Shown here: positions 7,459 to 15,656 of the stretch, one piece after another
Layout: every line of letters begins with the position of its first letter
Position numbering within the stretch: the first letter of the stretch is position 1
Assembly: GCA_002348365.1 (NCBI GenBank)
Contig: DEBC01000110.1
Location: forward strand, 1 to 25,258
Direction: 5' to 3'
Length of the DNA stretch: 25,258 nt
Source of the DNA: Alphaproteobacteria bacterium UBA2966
Lineage (GTDB): Bacteria; Pseudomonadota; Alphaproteobacteria; UBA2966
The notes under the pieces: generated by a model
The model's database searches: none
Seen by the model: only the letters and a program-made list of their open reading frames with translations
Told to the model about the DNA's origin: nothing
Translations under genes and position numbers: made by a program

Positions 7459-7938
7459 ATGGGTAACATGCGAATCATTCATTTAGTCGACATGCCAGAA
7501 GCTTTGCCCACTCTGGCGGAGTGGTTCGTCTCGGAATGGGAACCTTGGTATGGCCCGGCGGGAGAAGGTGATGCATTAGCCGATCTCGCGGCTTGCCGAA
7601 GCGGCGTTGCTATTCCGCTGTGCCTGGTGGCCATTGATGATGGCGATCAGGTCATGGGAACGGCATCACTGAAGTCGGAGTCTGTCGGCAGCGAGCACTA
7701 TCTGGGACCCTGGCTCGCGGCCTTGCTGGTCAAAGCAGAACTCCCTGGTAAAGGTGTGGGGAGTGCGCTCGTCGCGGCGATCGAAAACGAAGCCCGACGG
7801 CTGGGTTTGAGCGAAATCTTTTGTTCGGCCGACGCCAGCGCCGGCATCCTTGAACGGCGTGGATGGCAATCCGTGGCAAAGACCGAGTCCCTGCGTGGTC
7901 CGATTTCGGTATACCGTCTCGGCGGATTATTGAAATAG
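7459..7938 (+). CDS. GNAT family N-acetyltransferase
   Basis: The product of about 159 residues has the GNAT fold order: an N-terminal strand and helix, a central strand (CLVAIDDGDQVMGTASLKS), then the acetyl-CoA pyrophosphate loop ELPGKGVGSALV followed by the helix IENEARRLG. The late FCSADASAGILERRGWQ is the usual strand-turn ending. It should transfer an acetyl group from acetyl-CoA to an amine, but the acceptor is unknown. The start is uncertain: ATG codons at 7444, 7459 and 7468 are in frame. I prefer 7459 because GAGG at 7447-7450 is well spaced from it. The gene follows the TauD-type oxygenase and ends convergent with the MetE-like gene. Confidence 0.82.
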   Translation: MGNMRIIHLVDMPEALPTLAEWFVSEWEPWYGPAGEGDALADLAACRSGVAIPLCLVAIDDGDQVMGTASLKSESVGSEHYLGPWLAALLVKAELPGKGVGSALVAAIENEARRLGLSEIFCSADASAGILERRGWQSVAKTESLRGPISVYRLGGLLK

Positions 7939-7974
7939 CGGGAAGCATGACCGCCCCCGCCCGCGCGGTGCGGC

Positions 7975-9027
7975 TCAGACTTCGGCGTGAATGCGCAGAA
8001 GTTCAGGAATGGTTTGGGGTGGCCGTCGCCCCATGCCACATTCCGTGGAGATGCCGAAATCGGAGATGAACTTCTCCGCCGTCTCAACGCGGGACCGAGT
8101 GCCTTCGACCCCGTCAGTGTGATGAACGAGTCCCAGGAACAGTTTGGTTTCCTGCCCGATCTTCAACTTGTTGAGTGGCTGGAAGTACTCGTCATCGGAG
8201 CGATCACGTGGAACCGGCATATGGATCCATTGAATCGGCCTGTTTACGGCGGCAGCGATTCCATTGGCGACGGACACCAGATTGTTGGCGTCTTCCGGTT
8301 CCTTCCAGTGAGAGTGGTTAAAGTCGCCGTAGCAGAGGTGATATCCGAGCTCGATCGTTTCAGGTACGGCATCGCCGAGACGTGCCAGTCGTTCGATGAT
8401 TCCGGCCTCCGAATCTTCGAAATAGATTGAAAAAACACCTTCCCAGACCGCCATTTCCTTGGAAACGTCCCATTGAATGGCGAGTTCCTCGTGCGGTACG
8501 TGTTGGCCGATCTCCCGTATCTCGGCCAGCATGCGTGCCTCATAAGGGCCTTCGACGGTGGCTTGCGATCGCCGTGCGATAAAGTGCTCAAGGAACGCAA
8601 CAGGCGTGGGCAACGATACCTGGAACCGCATGTCTTCCGGCACGTCACCCTGAGATTTTAGTCGCCTGAAGGTCTCGTAACTTTCCAGAGCTATATCGGC
8701 ATACCCCAGATTCGCGAAGGCGACATTCTTTGGATCGACGTCGTCCGCCAACTGATAACTCGGTGGAAACTCCATGACGACATGCGCCGCATCCCGTGCG
8801 CGCGGTTCGGCTCGCCGGTCTGCATCGTCGGTTGCTACGGTCAGTTGCGAATGGGACTCAACGACATGCTGCTGCCACTGAATCCAATCCTTTCGCGCTC
8901 CCGTTTCGCCATCCGGAAGTCGTTTGACGCGGTTTCCCAGAATTGTACTTATGGTGCGAAAGACATCTTCTGCCGTGGGCAGTGCGACGCTACCGACGAT
9001 GAGAATGTCTCGGCCGCGCACTGCCAT
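7975..9027 (-). CDS. Core-MetE-like zinc protein (cobalamin-independent methionine synthase C-terminal family)
   Basis: The 350-residue product belongs to the UROD/MetE barrel superfamily and covers only the catalytic half of MetE. The zinc-thiol site is recognisable: His230 and Cys232 in GYHLCYGD match the HxC pair of MetE, and Cys330 in STECGMGRR matches the distal cysteine. An RLPDGETGARKDW segment near residues 37-49 marks the subgroup. It probably activates a thiol such as homocysteine for methyl transfer, but the methyl donor is unknown. I start at the ATG at 9027; a TTG at 9033 overlaps the previous stop. Only two bases separate it from the cystathionine enzyme upstream, so translational coupling is likely and supports a role in sulfur amino acid metabolism. 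Confidence 0.78.
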   Translation of the reverse strand: MAVRGRDILIVGSVALPTAEDVFRTISTILGNRVKRLPDGETGARKDWIQWQQHVVESHSQLTVATDDADRRAEPRARDAAHVVMEFPPSYQLADDVDPKNVAFANLGYADIALESYETFRRLKSQGDVPEDMRFQVSLPTPVAFLEHFIARRSQATVEGPYEARMLAEIREIGQHVPHEELAIQWDVSKEMAVWEGVFSIYFEDSEAGIIERLARLGDAVPETIELGYHLCYGDFNHSHWKEPEDANNLVSVANGIAAAVNRPIQWIHMPVPRDRSDDEYFQPLNKLKIGQETKLFLGLVHHTDGVEGTRSRVETAEKFISDFGISTECGMGRRPPQTIPELLRIHAEV

Positions 9028-9029
9028 GT

Positions 9030-10172
9030 TCAAGCCTTGTCGAGTGCCTGCGAGAGGTCGGCGATGATGTCGTTGGCGTCTTCGATCCCCACCGAAATGC
9101 GCACGAGCCCGTCGGTCAGACCCCTGGCGTGACGTTCCTCCGCGGGAACGTCGACGTGTGTCATGGTCGCAGGATGGGTGATCATGGTTTCAACGGCGCC
9201 AAGGCTCTCAGCCAACCCGCAGAGTTCGACCGAGTTCATCAACGTCTTCCCGGCAGGAATACCCCCGGTCAGTTCGAATGAGATCATTCCTGAGAACCCC
9301 GACATCTGCGCCTTGGCAATCTCGTGCTGGGCATGGGATTCGAGGCCCGGATAAATGACCCGTGCGACCTTCTCATGGACCTCCAGGAATTCCGCGACCC
9401 GTTGCGCGTTCGCCGCATGACGTTCCATGCGGAGGGCCAGCGTTTTCACGCCGAGCAGGGTGAGCCAACAGTCGAAGGGGCTCGACACGGCGCCCACGCT
9501 CTTCTGCAGAAACTTAAGCTGATCGCGAATGTCGTCCCGGTTGGTGATGACGATGCCGCCGATGATCTGGTTGTGGCCGCTCAGGTACTTGGTCGTTGAA
9601 TGCATAACGATGTCGGCACCGAAATCGAGCGGGCGGAGAAACACAGGGGTCGCAAAGGTGGAGTCGACGGCATAAATCAGATCGTGCTCCTTCGCGATCT
9701 CCGACATCGCAGCAAGGTCAGTGACCTTTAACAACGGATTTGTGGGAGTCTCGATCCACAACATCTTTGTCTCGGGCCGCACTGCCTGACGGACCGTTTC
9801 AGGCTGTGAAGAGTCCACATACGTCACGCCGATCCCGTGCCGGGAGAGCACCTGGTTGAAGAGGCGCGTGACACCGCCATAAACGTCATCGGTGCAAACC
9901 ACGTGGTCACCGGTGTTAAGGGTCTTGAGGCATGTGTCCACGGCGGACATTCCGCTGGCGAAGCTAATTCCGTGCTCGCCGCCCTCGATCGCCGCCAGAT
10001 TATCCTCGAGCACCTGACGCGTGGGGTTGGACGAGCGCGTATAGTCGAAGCCCAGATCCCGGCCGACTTCGGGAAGGACATAGGTCGCTGTCTCATAAAT
10101 TGGCGGAATAATCGAGCCCGTCGTGGGATCAGGATTGATCCCCGCATGGACGATGGCGGTGTCTCGTTTCAC
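9030..10172 (-). CDS. Cystathionine gamma-lyase / gamma-synthase family PLP enzyme
   Basis: A 380-residue fold-type I PLP enzyme of the Cys/Met metabolism family. The Schiff-base lysine is Lys195 in HSTTKYLSGH. YTRSSNPTR (44-52), SFASGMSA, ETPTNPLLKV and AVDSTFATP are all family signatures. Such proteins either split cystathionine to cysteine, 2-oxobutyrate and ammonia or make it from an activated homoserine. Its place directly after cystathionine beta-synthase favours the lyase role in reverse transsulfuration, though gamma-synthase or dual activity is possible. The start is GTG at 10172, backed by AGGAGG upstream. It lies 21 bases after the beta-synthase gene and its stop nearly abuts the MetE-like gene. 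Confidence 0.9.
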   Translation of the reverse strand: MKRDTAIVHAGINPDPTTGSIIPPIYETATYVLPEVGRDLGFDYTRSSNPTRQVLEDNLAAIEGGEHGISFASGMSAVDTCLKTLNTGDHVVCTDDVYGGVTRLFNQVLSRHGIGVTYVDSSQPETVRQAVRPETKMLWIETPTNPLLKVTDLAAMSEIAKEHDLIYAVDSTFATPVFLRPLDFGADIVMHSTTKYLSGHNQIIGGIVITNRDDIRDQLKFLQKSVGAVSSPFDCWLTLLGVKTLALRMERHAANAQRVAEFLEVHEKVARVIYPGLESHAQHEIAKAQMSGFSGMISFELTGGIPAGKTLMNSVELCGLAESLGAVETMITHPATMTHVDVPAEERHARGLTDGLVRISVGIEDANDIIADLSQALDKA

Positions 10173-10193
10173 TAAATTTCCTCCTGCATTCGC

Positions 10194-11567
10194 CTATTTC
10201 AATGATTTGCGGCGATGGTAGTTGAGATAATCCGAAATTGTGATCAGGCCATAGAACTGGTCGTCACCCACGACCAGGACCACGTGTCCGGCCCGGAAGA
10301 TATGCATGAGCTGGTCGACCGGGGTATCGGGAGTAACAAGTTCCAGGCGATCGGTCATATGCTTGGAGCAGGGCTCCTCAAATCGTTCCTGGCGATCGTG
10401 AACCGCCAGAAGAATGTCCGATTCGTCGATAATGCCGACGATCTGATCACCATCCAAAACCGGTAGCTGCGACACGTCGTACATTCGCATGCGGCCGTAC
10501 GCGTTCAGCAACGTATCTTCGGGCGTAACCGATATCACGCCGCCTTCTTCGGCCCGACGCGTGATGAGATCACGGAGATCCCCGTAAGTCTCACGCTCCA
10601 TAAACCCCTGATCGAGCATCCAATAATCATTGAACATCTTCGAGAGGTACTTGTTTCCCGAATCACAGATAAATGTCAGGACGCGCTTGGGCTCGGTCTG
10701 TTTGCGGCAATAATCGAGTGCGGCTTTCACGAGGCAGCCGGAGGACGATCCGGCAAAGATACCTTCCTTAAGGAGCAGCTCCCGGGCGGCATTCAGGCTG
10801 TCGTTGTCCGTGACGACAATGGCTTCGGACGCCACGTCGAGATCGGCATTCTTGGGGACGAAGTCTTCACCCATACCTTCAACGAGCCATGAGCCGGGTT
10901 CGTTCTGAATCTCCCCGGTGCGAACCACGTCCACGAGAATGGAGCCTTCCGGATCCGCCAAGACCATTTCGATGTCGGGCTTTACACTCTGAAGGAATCG
11001 GCCCACCCCGGTCAGTGTTCCGCCGGAACCGACGCCGCAGATGACGGCATCGACATCATGATCCATTTGCTCCCAGATCTCGGGTCCCGTGCCCTCTCGG
11101 TGTGCCGTGGGGTTGGCCGCATTCTCGAACTGGTTGATCCACAACGCCCCGTCCATTTCCTTCTCCAGGCGCTCCGCCACGTCTTGATAGTAGTCCGGGT
11201 GTCCTCGGCCGACATCGGAGCGGGTCGTGATGACCTGAGCCCCCATCGCGCGAAGATGAAATATCTTCTCCTGGCTCATCTTGTCGGGAAGAATCAGGAT
11301 CAGTTTGTACCCTTTCAGGGCCGCGACCAGCGCCAGTCCCAGACCGGTATTGCCGGCCGTCGCCTCAATCAGGGTGTCGCCGGGTTTGATACGTCCTGAT
11401 TTTTCCGCCTCTTCGATCATCGACAAGCCGATCCGGTCTTTGATCGAACCACCGGGATTCTGTGATTCCATTTTGACGAACAATCGGCAAGGACCGGTGT
11501 CCAGATTTTGCAGCTCGACGATCGGCGTATTGCCGATCAACTCGAGAACAGACTCGTGCGTGGTCAT
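10194..11567 (-). CDS. cbs: Cystathionine beta-synthase with C-terminal CBS domain pair
   Basis: This enzyme condenses homocysteine with serine to cystathionine, or can act as a cysteine synthase on activated serine. The 457-residue protein has a fold-type II PLP domain (about 1-330): ELIGNTP, the PLP lysine Lys43 in GGSIKDR, EATAGNTG for the substrate loop, and GVGSGGTLTG for the phosphate cup. SGNKYLSKMFND is characteristic of true cystathionine beta-synthase as opposed to CysK. Residues from about 335 onward form two CBS motifs (ISVTPEDTLLNAYGRM and LVTPDTPVDQLMHIF), which may bind adenosyl ligands. I chose the ATG at 11567 by homology. It heads the operon with the lyase and MetE-like genes and is divergent from the E1 fusion gene. 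Confidence 0.93.
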   Translation of the reverse strand: MTTHESVLELIGNTPIVELQNLDTGPCRLFVKMESQNPGGSIKDRIGLSMIEEAEKSGRIKPGDTLIEATAGNTGLGLALVAALKGYKLILILPDKMSQEKIFHLRAMGAQVITTRSDVGRGHPDYYQDVAERLEKEMDGALWINQFENAANPTAHREGTGPEIWEQMDHDVDAVICGVGSGGTLTGVGRFLQSVKPDIEMVLADPEGSILVDVVRTGEIQNEPGSWLVEGMGEDFVPKNADLDVASEAIVVTDNDSLNAARELLLKEGIFAGSSSGCLVKAALDYCRKQTEPKRVLTFICDSGNKYLSKMFNDYWMLDQGFMERETYGDLRDLITRRAEEGGVISVTPEDTLLNAYGRMRMYDVSQLPVLDGDQIVGIIDESDILLAVHDRQERFEEPCSKHMTDRLELVTPDTPVDQLMHIFRAGHVVLVVGDDQFYGLITISDYLNYHRRKSLK

Positions 11568-11746
11568 GAACGACTTTCTGCTCGATAGGGAGTGTGCTGG
11601 TGCGTCCGCAGAGAATGCCAATGAGGCGGGGGCGCTGCAAGCGCGACCGGATAGGTCCATACGGATCGCTCCCAGGTCACTTGACTGTGTACGGGTCGGT
11701 CACGCATATCCAGCGACATCGCAAAGTGCAGGCGCAGGGTGGAACG

Positions 11747-13939
11747 ATGCCGAAGTTCACTAAATTCAAGACAGAAACGCCTTGGGTCCGATTGACCCTG
11801 ACGGATGAAGACCGCAAGAAGGAACCCGGCGACTGCCACGCTCGCATGCTGGAACAGATCTTCATCATCCGTGAATTCGAGGAAAAGATTCTCGAACTGC
11901 ATGGTGAAGGTCTGGTTCACGGACCAGCCCACGCATCGATCGGTCAGGAAGGTGGTGCCGTCGGCGTCATGTCGCAACTGGCGGCAGACGACAAAATCAA
12001 TGGCACGCACCGCATGCATCATCAGTTCCTTGCCAAGGTGCTGAACTACGCCACACCCGAGGGCTATGATCCGCGAAACGGGGCTTTGGACGACAACATG
12101 CGCGAAATGATCATGCGGACCATGGCGGAGATCATGGGCTTGTCGCCGGGATTTTGCGGCGGTCGTGGGGGCTCGATGCATCTCAGGTTCGATGAAGCAG
12201 GTGTTCTGGGATCAAACGCCATTGTCGGGGGCAACCCACCCCATGCCGCGGGATACGCCTTCGCCGACAAGTGGTACGACCGTGATCGAATCTCAGTAGC
12301 GTTTTTTGGTGATGGCGCCATCCAGCAGGGGGCGGCCTACGAGTCCATGAACCTTGCGGCCTTGTACGAACTCCCTGTGATCTTTTTCTGCGAGAACAAC
12401 CAGTACGCCGTATCAACGAACCTGCAAGAGCAGACACGCGAAACCCGATTGTCGGGCCGCGGCCTCTCGTTGGGCGTGCCCGGAATCAATTGCGATGGCA
12501 TGGATCCTGTTGCTGTCCGATTGGCGACCGAATGGGCGCTCGACATCATCAAGAAGGAACGGGGACCGGTTCTCATCGAGGCCGACACTTATCGTCACCT
12601 GCATCAGTCGGGACCCTTGAAGGGAAGCGCCTTCGGATACCGCACCAAGGAAGAGGAAGACGACTGGCAGAAACGTGATCCTTGCGAGGTTTATCCGGCG
12701 CAACTCGTCAAGTTGGGGGTCGTAAAGAAGGAGCAGGTCGCGGAACTTCAGGAGCGGGCGCGTGAAGTTGTGGAGTGGGCCGCCGGCGAACTCACGGAGG
12801 TTGCCCCGGACAGCAATGCCCGCCGGATCGTGCCGGCGCTGTGGCCCGATTCAGGGGAAGTGGAATTCGGTATTCGAGGCGACCTCAGTGAATTCGATTC
12901 CGCAAAGGCGCGCGAGACCGATGACTACAACCCGCAGGAACTTGAAGAGGTAAAACTCGTCGAAGCCATACCCATGGCTATTTTGCACAATATGCAGAAG
13001 TACGACGGTGTCGTGGTTTTCGGTGAAGACGTGCACAGGCTCCGCGGTGGTACGGCTGGAGCGACCCGGGGTATCGATCAACATTATCCCGACCGGCTCA
13101 TCGGGACGCCGATCTGTGAAAACGGCTTTACGGGATTGGCATTGGGCGCAGCCATCAACGGCATGCGGCCGATCGTTGAGATTATGTACCCGGATTTCGT
13201 GCTGATGGCGGCCGATCAACTGTTCAACCAGGCGGCTAAGGTCCGCCACATGTTTGGTGGGAACTATCCAGTCCCCCTGGTTGTGCGGAGCCGCGTGGCC
13301 GCCGGGACGGGATACGGGTCTCAGCACTCGATGGATGCGTCAGGCCTGTTTGCCTGTTACCCCGGCTGGCGCATTGTCGCGCCCTCGACGCCGTTCGACT
13401 ATATCGGCCTGATGAATGCGGCGATCCAATGTGACGATCCCGTGCTCGTCGTTGAATACCAGGACCTGTTCCAAGAAACGGGTTTGATCCCCGCGAAGGA
13501 CCTCGACTATGTGGTGCCGTTGGGCAAAGCGCGTACGGTGAAGTCTGGGTCCGAATGCACCATGCTGGTGTGGGCGGAGATGGTGAAGCACGCGCCAATG
13601 GCGGCGGAGGCGTTGGGTATCGATGCGGAGATCATCGATCTGCGCACCATAGACCCCCTCGGTCTCGATTGGGATGCCGTTGAGGCAAGCGTGAGAAAAA
13701 CCAACCGCCTGATGATTGCCGAGGAAACCACGCGGGGAACGTCGGTCGGCGCCCGCATCGTGGAAATGGCTCAGGAACGCTTGTTCGACTGGCTCGATCA
13801 TGAAATCGTGCACGTGACGGGTACCGACTCTTCTCCCGTTGTTTCAAAGGTTCTGGAAGAGGCCGCATTGGCCGGCCAGGCCGAGGTCGAGACCGGCTTG
13901 CAGGCTTTAATGGGACGAGGCCAACAAACGGCAGCATGA
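11747..13939 (+). CDS. Fused E1 alpha-beta thiamine diphosphate-dependent 2-oxo acid (or acetoin) dehydrogenase
   Basis: A 730-residue single chain carries both halves of a heterotetrameric E1. The first half (about 30-350) is the alpha type: GxCGGRGGSMH, then the thiamine diphosphate motif from GDG (188-190) to NN near 217. The second half (about 395-725) is the beta type: VVFGEDV, PICENGFTG with the cofactor-activating glutamate, FDQ-like AADQLFNQAAK, GYGSQHS and the C-terminal transketolase domain. It should decarboxylate a 2-oxo acid or cleave acetoin and pass the acyl group to a lipoyl E2. No E2 or E3 gene lies in this window. The ATG at 11747 is where homology starts; a TTGACT box (11681-11686) precedes a weak CATATC by 18 bases. 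Its stop overlaps the next gene. Confidence 0.88.
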   Translation: MPKFTKFKTETPWVRLTLTDEDRKKEPGDCHARMLEQIFIIREFEEKILELHGEGLVHGPAHASIGQEGGAVGVMSQLAADDKINGTHRMHHQFLAKVLNYATPEGYDPRNGALDDNMREMIMRTMAEIMGLSPGFCGGRGGSMHLRFDEAGVLGSNAIVGGNPPHAAGYAFADKWYDRDRISVAFFGDGAIQQGAAYESMNLAALYELPVIFFCENNQYAVSTNLQEQTRETRLSGRGLSLGVPGINCDGMDPVAVRLATEWALDIIKKERGPVLIEADTYRHLHQSGPLKGSAFGYRTKEEEDDWQKRDPCEVYPAQLVKLGVVKKEQVAELQERAREVVEWAAGELTEVAPDSNARRIVPALWPDSGEVEFGIRGDLSEFDSAKARETDDYNPQELEEVKLVEAIPMAILHNMQKYDGVVVFGEDVHRLRGGTAGATRGIDQHYPDRLIGTPICENGFTGLALGAAINGMRPIVEIMYPDFVLMAADQLFNQAAKVRHMFGGNYPVPLVVRSRVAAGTGYGSQHSMDASGLFACYPGWRIVAPSTPFDYIGLMNAAIQCDDPVLVVEYQDLFQETGLIPAKDLDYVVPLGKARTVKSGSECTMLVWAEMVKHAPMAAEALGIDAEIIDLRTIDPLGLDWDAVEASVRKTNRLMIAEETTRGTSVGARIVEMAQERLFDWLDHEIVHVTGTDSSPVVSKVLEEAALAGQAEVETGLQALMGRGQQTAA

Positions 13940-14793
13940 AAGACTTTGAGCGTATCTCGGTCACAAGGCTTTCCGGCGCACTGGGTGCCGAAATCGGAGG
14001 CGTGGATCTCAGGCAACCATTCGATGAACTTACCCTCAAAGAAGTCAATCGCGCGTTTCTAGATCACCACGTCCTGTTCTTTCGTGATCAGAATCTGTCT
14101 CCAGCCGAGCTGTTGGCGTTCGGCCGCCAGTTCGGGGAACTGAATATTCTGCAGCCCCTGGTCGGGCCAGACGGTCTTCCGGAAATCATGCGGATCAGCA
14201 AAGAGCAACAAGACGACTACGCTGTCGGGCATGTCTGGCATTCTGATGCGCCTTACGCGGAGATCCCGCCCAAGGCGTCGGCCCTTTACGCGGTCGAGGT
14301 GCCGGACAGGGGCGGCGATACACTGTTCGCGAACATGTATACGGCCTACGACGCCTTGTCGGCGCCCATGCGCGATCGCCTGGCAAGACTGACGGCGGTC
14401 AATGGCGGGCCCTATATCTACTCGGCACGCGGCGGCGGTTCACAGTTCAGTGCGCGCGACGATGCCCGGAAGGAAGGCGACCCCGTATTCAGTTCTGCGG
14501 TCCAGCCAGTGATCCGTACGCATCCCGAAACCAATCGGCGGGTCCTCTACGTCAACCCCGCGCATACCGAATATATCGAAGGCATGTCACCCGAGGAGAG
14601 CGAAGCGCTTCTGGCTATGCTCTATCGCCACGGTTCGCGTCCCGAATTCATCTGCCGATTCCATTGGCGTCCGGGGTCCCTGGCGCTCTGGGACAACCGT
14701 TGTACATGGCATTACGCCGCCAATGACTATCCGGGGCAAAGACGCGAGATGCTGCGACTTACGATCAAGGGAGATCGCGCGTTTTTTAAATGA
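13936..14793 (+). CDS. TauD/TfdA family Fe(II)/2-oxoglutarate dioxygenase, coupled to E1 fusion
   Basis: The 285-residue product has the HxD motif in HVWHSDAPYA (His102, Asp104), the distal His259 in DNRCTWHYA, and an arginine in REMLRLTIKGD (Arg274 by spacing) for 2-oxoglutarate. VLFFRDQNLSP and PDRGGDTLFANMY are typical. It should hydroxylate, and perhaps thereby cleave, an amine, sulfonate, ether or acid substrate. Its ATG overlaps the E1 stop as ATGA, so the two are translationally coupled and probably serve the same pathway. Two RidA genes follow on the same strand. It differs from the TauD-type protein at 6640 by a longer middle loop, so it is not a recent duplicate. Confidence 0.9.
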   Translation: MKDFERISVTRLSGALGAEIGGVDLRQPFDELTLKEVNRAFLDHHVLFFRDQNLSPAELLAFGRQFGELNILQPLVGPDGLPEIMRISKEQQDDYAVGHVWHSDAPYAEIPPKASALYAVEVPDRGGDTLFANMYTAYDALSAPMRDRLARLTAVNGGPYIYSARGGGSQFSARDDARKEGDPVFSSAVQPVIRTHPETNRRVLYVNPAHTEYIEGMSPEESEALLAMLYRHGSRPEFICRFHWRPGSLALWDNRCTWHYAANDYPGQRREMLRLTIKGDRAFFK

Positions 14794-14826
14794 TTTCAAT
14801 GAACTAGCGCAGTCAGGGAGAGCAAA

Positions 14827-15180
14827 ATGACCATTACGCGAATCGAGACTTCGGAGCGGCTGTCGCAGGCCGTCATCCACAACGGAATTGCCTACATCGC
14901 AGGGCAGGTTGCCCGGGATAAACCGGGCGCATCGGTTGCCGAGCAAACCCAGAATATTCTCGATCGTACGGACGCTCTTTTAACCAAGGCGGGAACAGAC
15001 AAGTCCAAGCTGCTGACGGCGCAGGTATGGATTTCGGATATCCGCTATTTCGACGAGATGAATCAAGTCTGGAACGCCTGGCTCCCGCCTGGCGAAGCGC
15101 CAACACGTGCCTGCGTGGAATCACGCCTCGCTGCCACACATTTTTTCGTCGAAATTTCTGTCACTGCCGCAGTGGACTGA
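14827..15180 (+). CDS. RidA/YjgF family protein, first tandem copy
   Basis: A 117-residue single-domain protein. Family members form trimers and hydrolyse reactive enamine or imine intermediates, or act in a specific pathway as RutC does. Conserved family features include QAVIHNGIAYIAGQ, NILDRTDALL, SKLLTAQVWI and APTRACVE, with the arginine expected to bind the substrate carboxylate, then VEISVTAA at the end. An AGGGAGAG ribosome binding site supports the ATG. It lies 33 bases after the dioxygenase and so probably belongs to the same operon as the E1 fusion. By hand alignment without gaps it matches the second copy at 76 of 117 positions. Confidence 0.92.
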   Translation: MTITRIETSERLSQAVIHNGIAYIAGQVARDKPGASVAEQTQNILDRTDALLTKAGTDKSKLLTAQVWISDIRYFDEMNQVWNAWLPPGEAPTRACVESRLAATHFFVEISVTAAVD

Positions 15181-15238
15181 ATCCACTTTTCACCTGCCTG
15201 AGAGATTGGGCTTCGAGCTTCCGCAGAATGGTGTGAGG

Positions 15239-15285
15239 TATGCTCTTCGATGATTCTCTGAGTGAGTTCATCGAAAAGGAGCATA
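15239..15285 (+). promoter_or_regulatory. Hairpin covering the ribosome binding site of the second ridA
   Basis: TATGCTC + TTCGATGA (15239-15253) can pair with TCATCGAA (15268-15275) and GAGCATA (15279-15285), giving 15 base pairs with a three-base bulge AAG (15276-15278). A further CTC/GAG pairing extends into the loop. The right arm contains AAGGAG at 15276-15281, the only good ribosome binding site for the ATG at 15287. In RNA this stem would hide the site and could make translation depend on unfolding or on upstream ribosomes. The same inverted symmetry could also be a protein operator in DNA. The downstream side lacks a T run, so it is not a standard terminator. Confidence 0.55.
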
Positions 15286-15286
15286 C

Positions 15287-15640
15287 ATGTCCATTCAACG
15301 TATCGAACCCGGGACTCGGATGTCCCAGGCTGTCGTCCACAACGGCGTTGTCTACCTGGCAGGGCAGGCGGCGCTGGACAAGGAAGGTGAATCGGTCACG
15401 GCGCAAACAACGAATATCCTGGAGCGGATTGACGCACTGCTCGCCGCCGCAGGGACGGACAAATCCAAGCTGCTATCAGCACAAATCTGGATCACAGACA
15501 TGCGCGACTTCGCAGAAATGAACGCGGTCTGGGATGCCTGGGTGGACCCGGGTAACGCGCCAGCCCGCGCCTGTGTCGAGTCACGTCTCGCGCGGACCTA
15601 TTGGAATGTTGAGATCGCCTGTACCGCCGCCATCAACTAA
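15287..15640 (+). CDS. RidA/YjgF family protein, second tandem copy
   Basis: A 117-residue paralogue of the preceding gene, same length, 65 percent identical by hand alignment without gaps. It keeps MSQAVVHNGVVYLAGQ, the AGTDKSKLL block, ARACVESRLA with the substrate arginine, and VEIACTAA. Differences cluster in the loops near residues 28-42, 87-93 and 103-107, which in RidA trimers lie near the inter-subunit pocket, so the copies may prefer different imines or form mixed trimers; the latter is inference. The AAGGAG ribosome binding site is buried in a predicted hairpin. The gene ends 16 bases before the convergent desaturase gene. Confidence 0.92.
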   Translation: MSIQRIEPGTRMSQAVVHNGVVYLAGQAALDKEGESVTAQTTNILERIDALLAAAGTDKSKLLSAQIWITDMRDFAEMNAVWDAWVDPGNAPARACVESRLARTYWNVEIACTAAIN

Positions 15641-15656
15641 AGGCGAAACACCTCGA

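Noticed and set aside
7938..7969. GC-rich inverted repeats (ACCGC/GCGGT and GCGGG/CCCGC) between the convergent GNAT and MetE-like genes
   Set aside because: Five-base stems, mutually exclusive, and no T tract on either strand. The site is plausible for a bidirectional terminator but not supported.
10954..11640. Open frames antisense to or out of frame with cystathionine beta-synthase
   Set aside because: They are shadows of a well-conserved gene in a GC-rich sequence and have no ribosome binding site or family features.
11681..11710. TTGACT with CATATC at 18 bases as promoter of the E1 fusion
   Set aside because: The -10 box is poor and the region is short; mentioned with the gene but not called as a separate feature.
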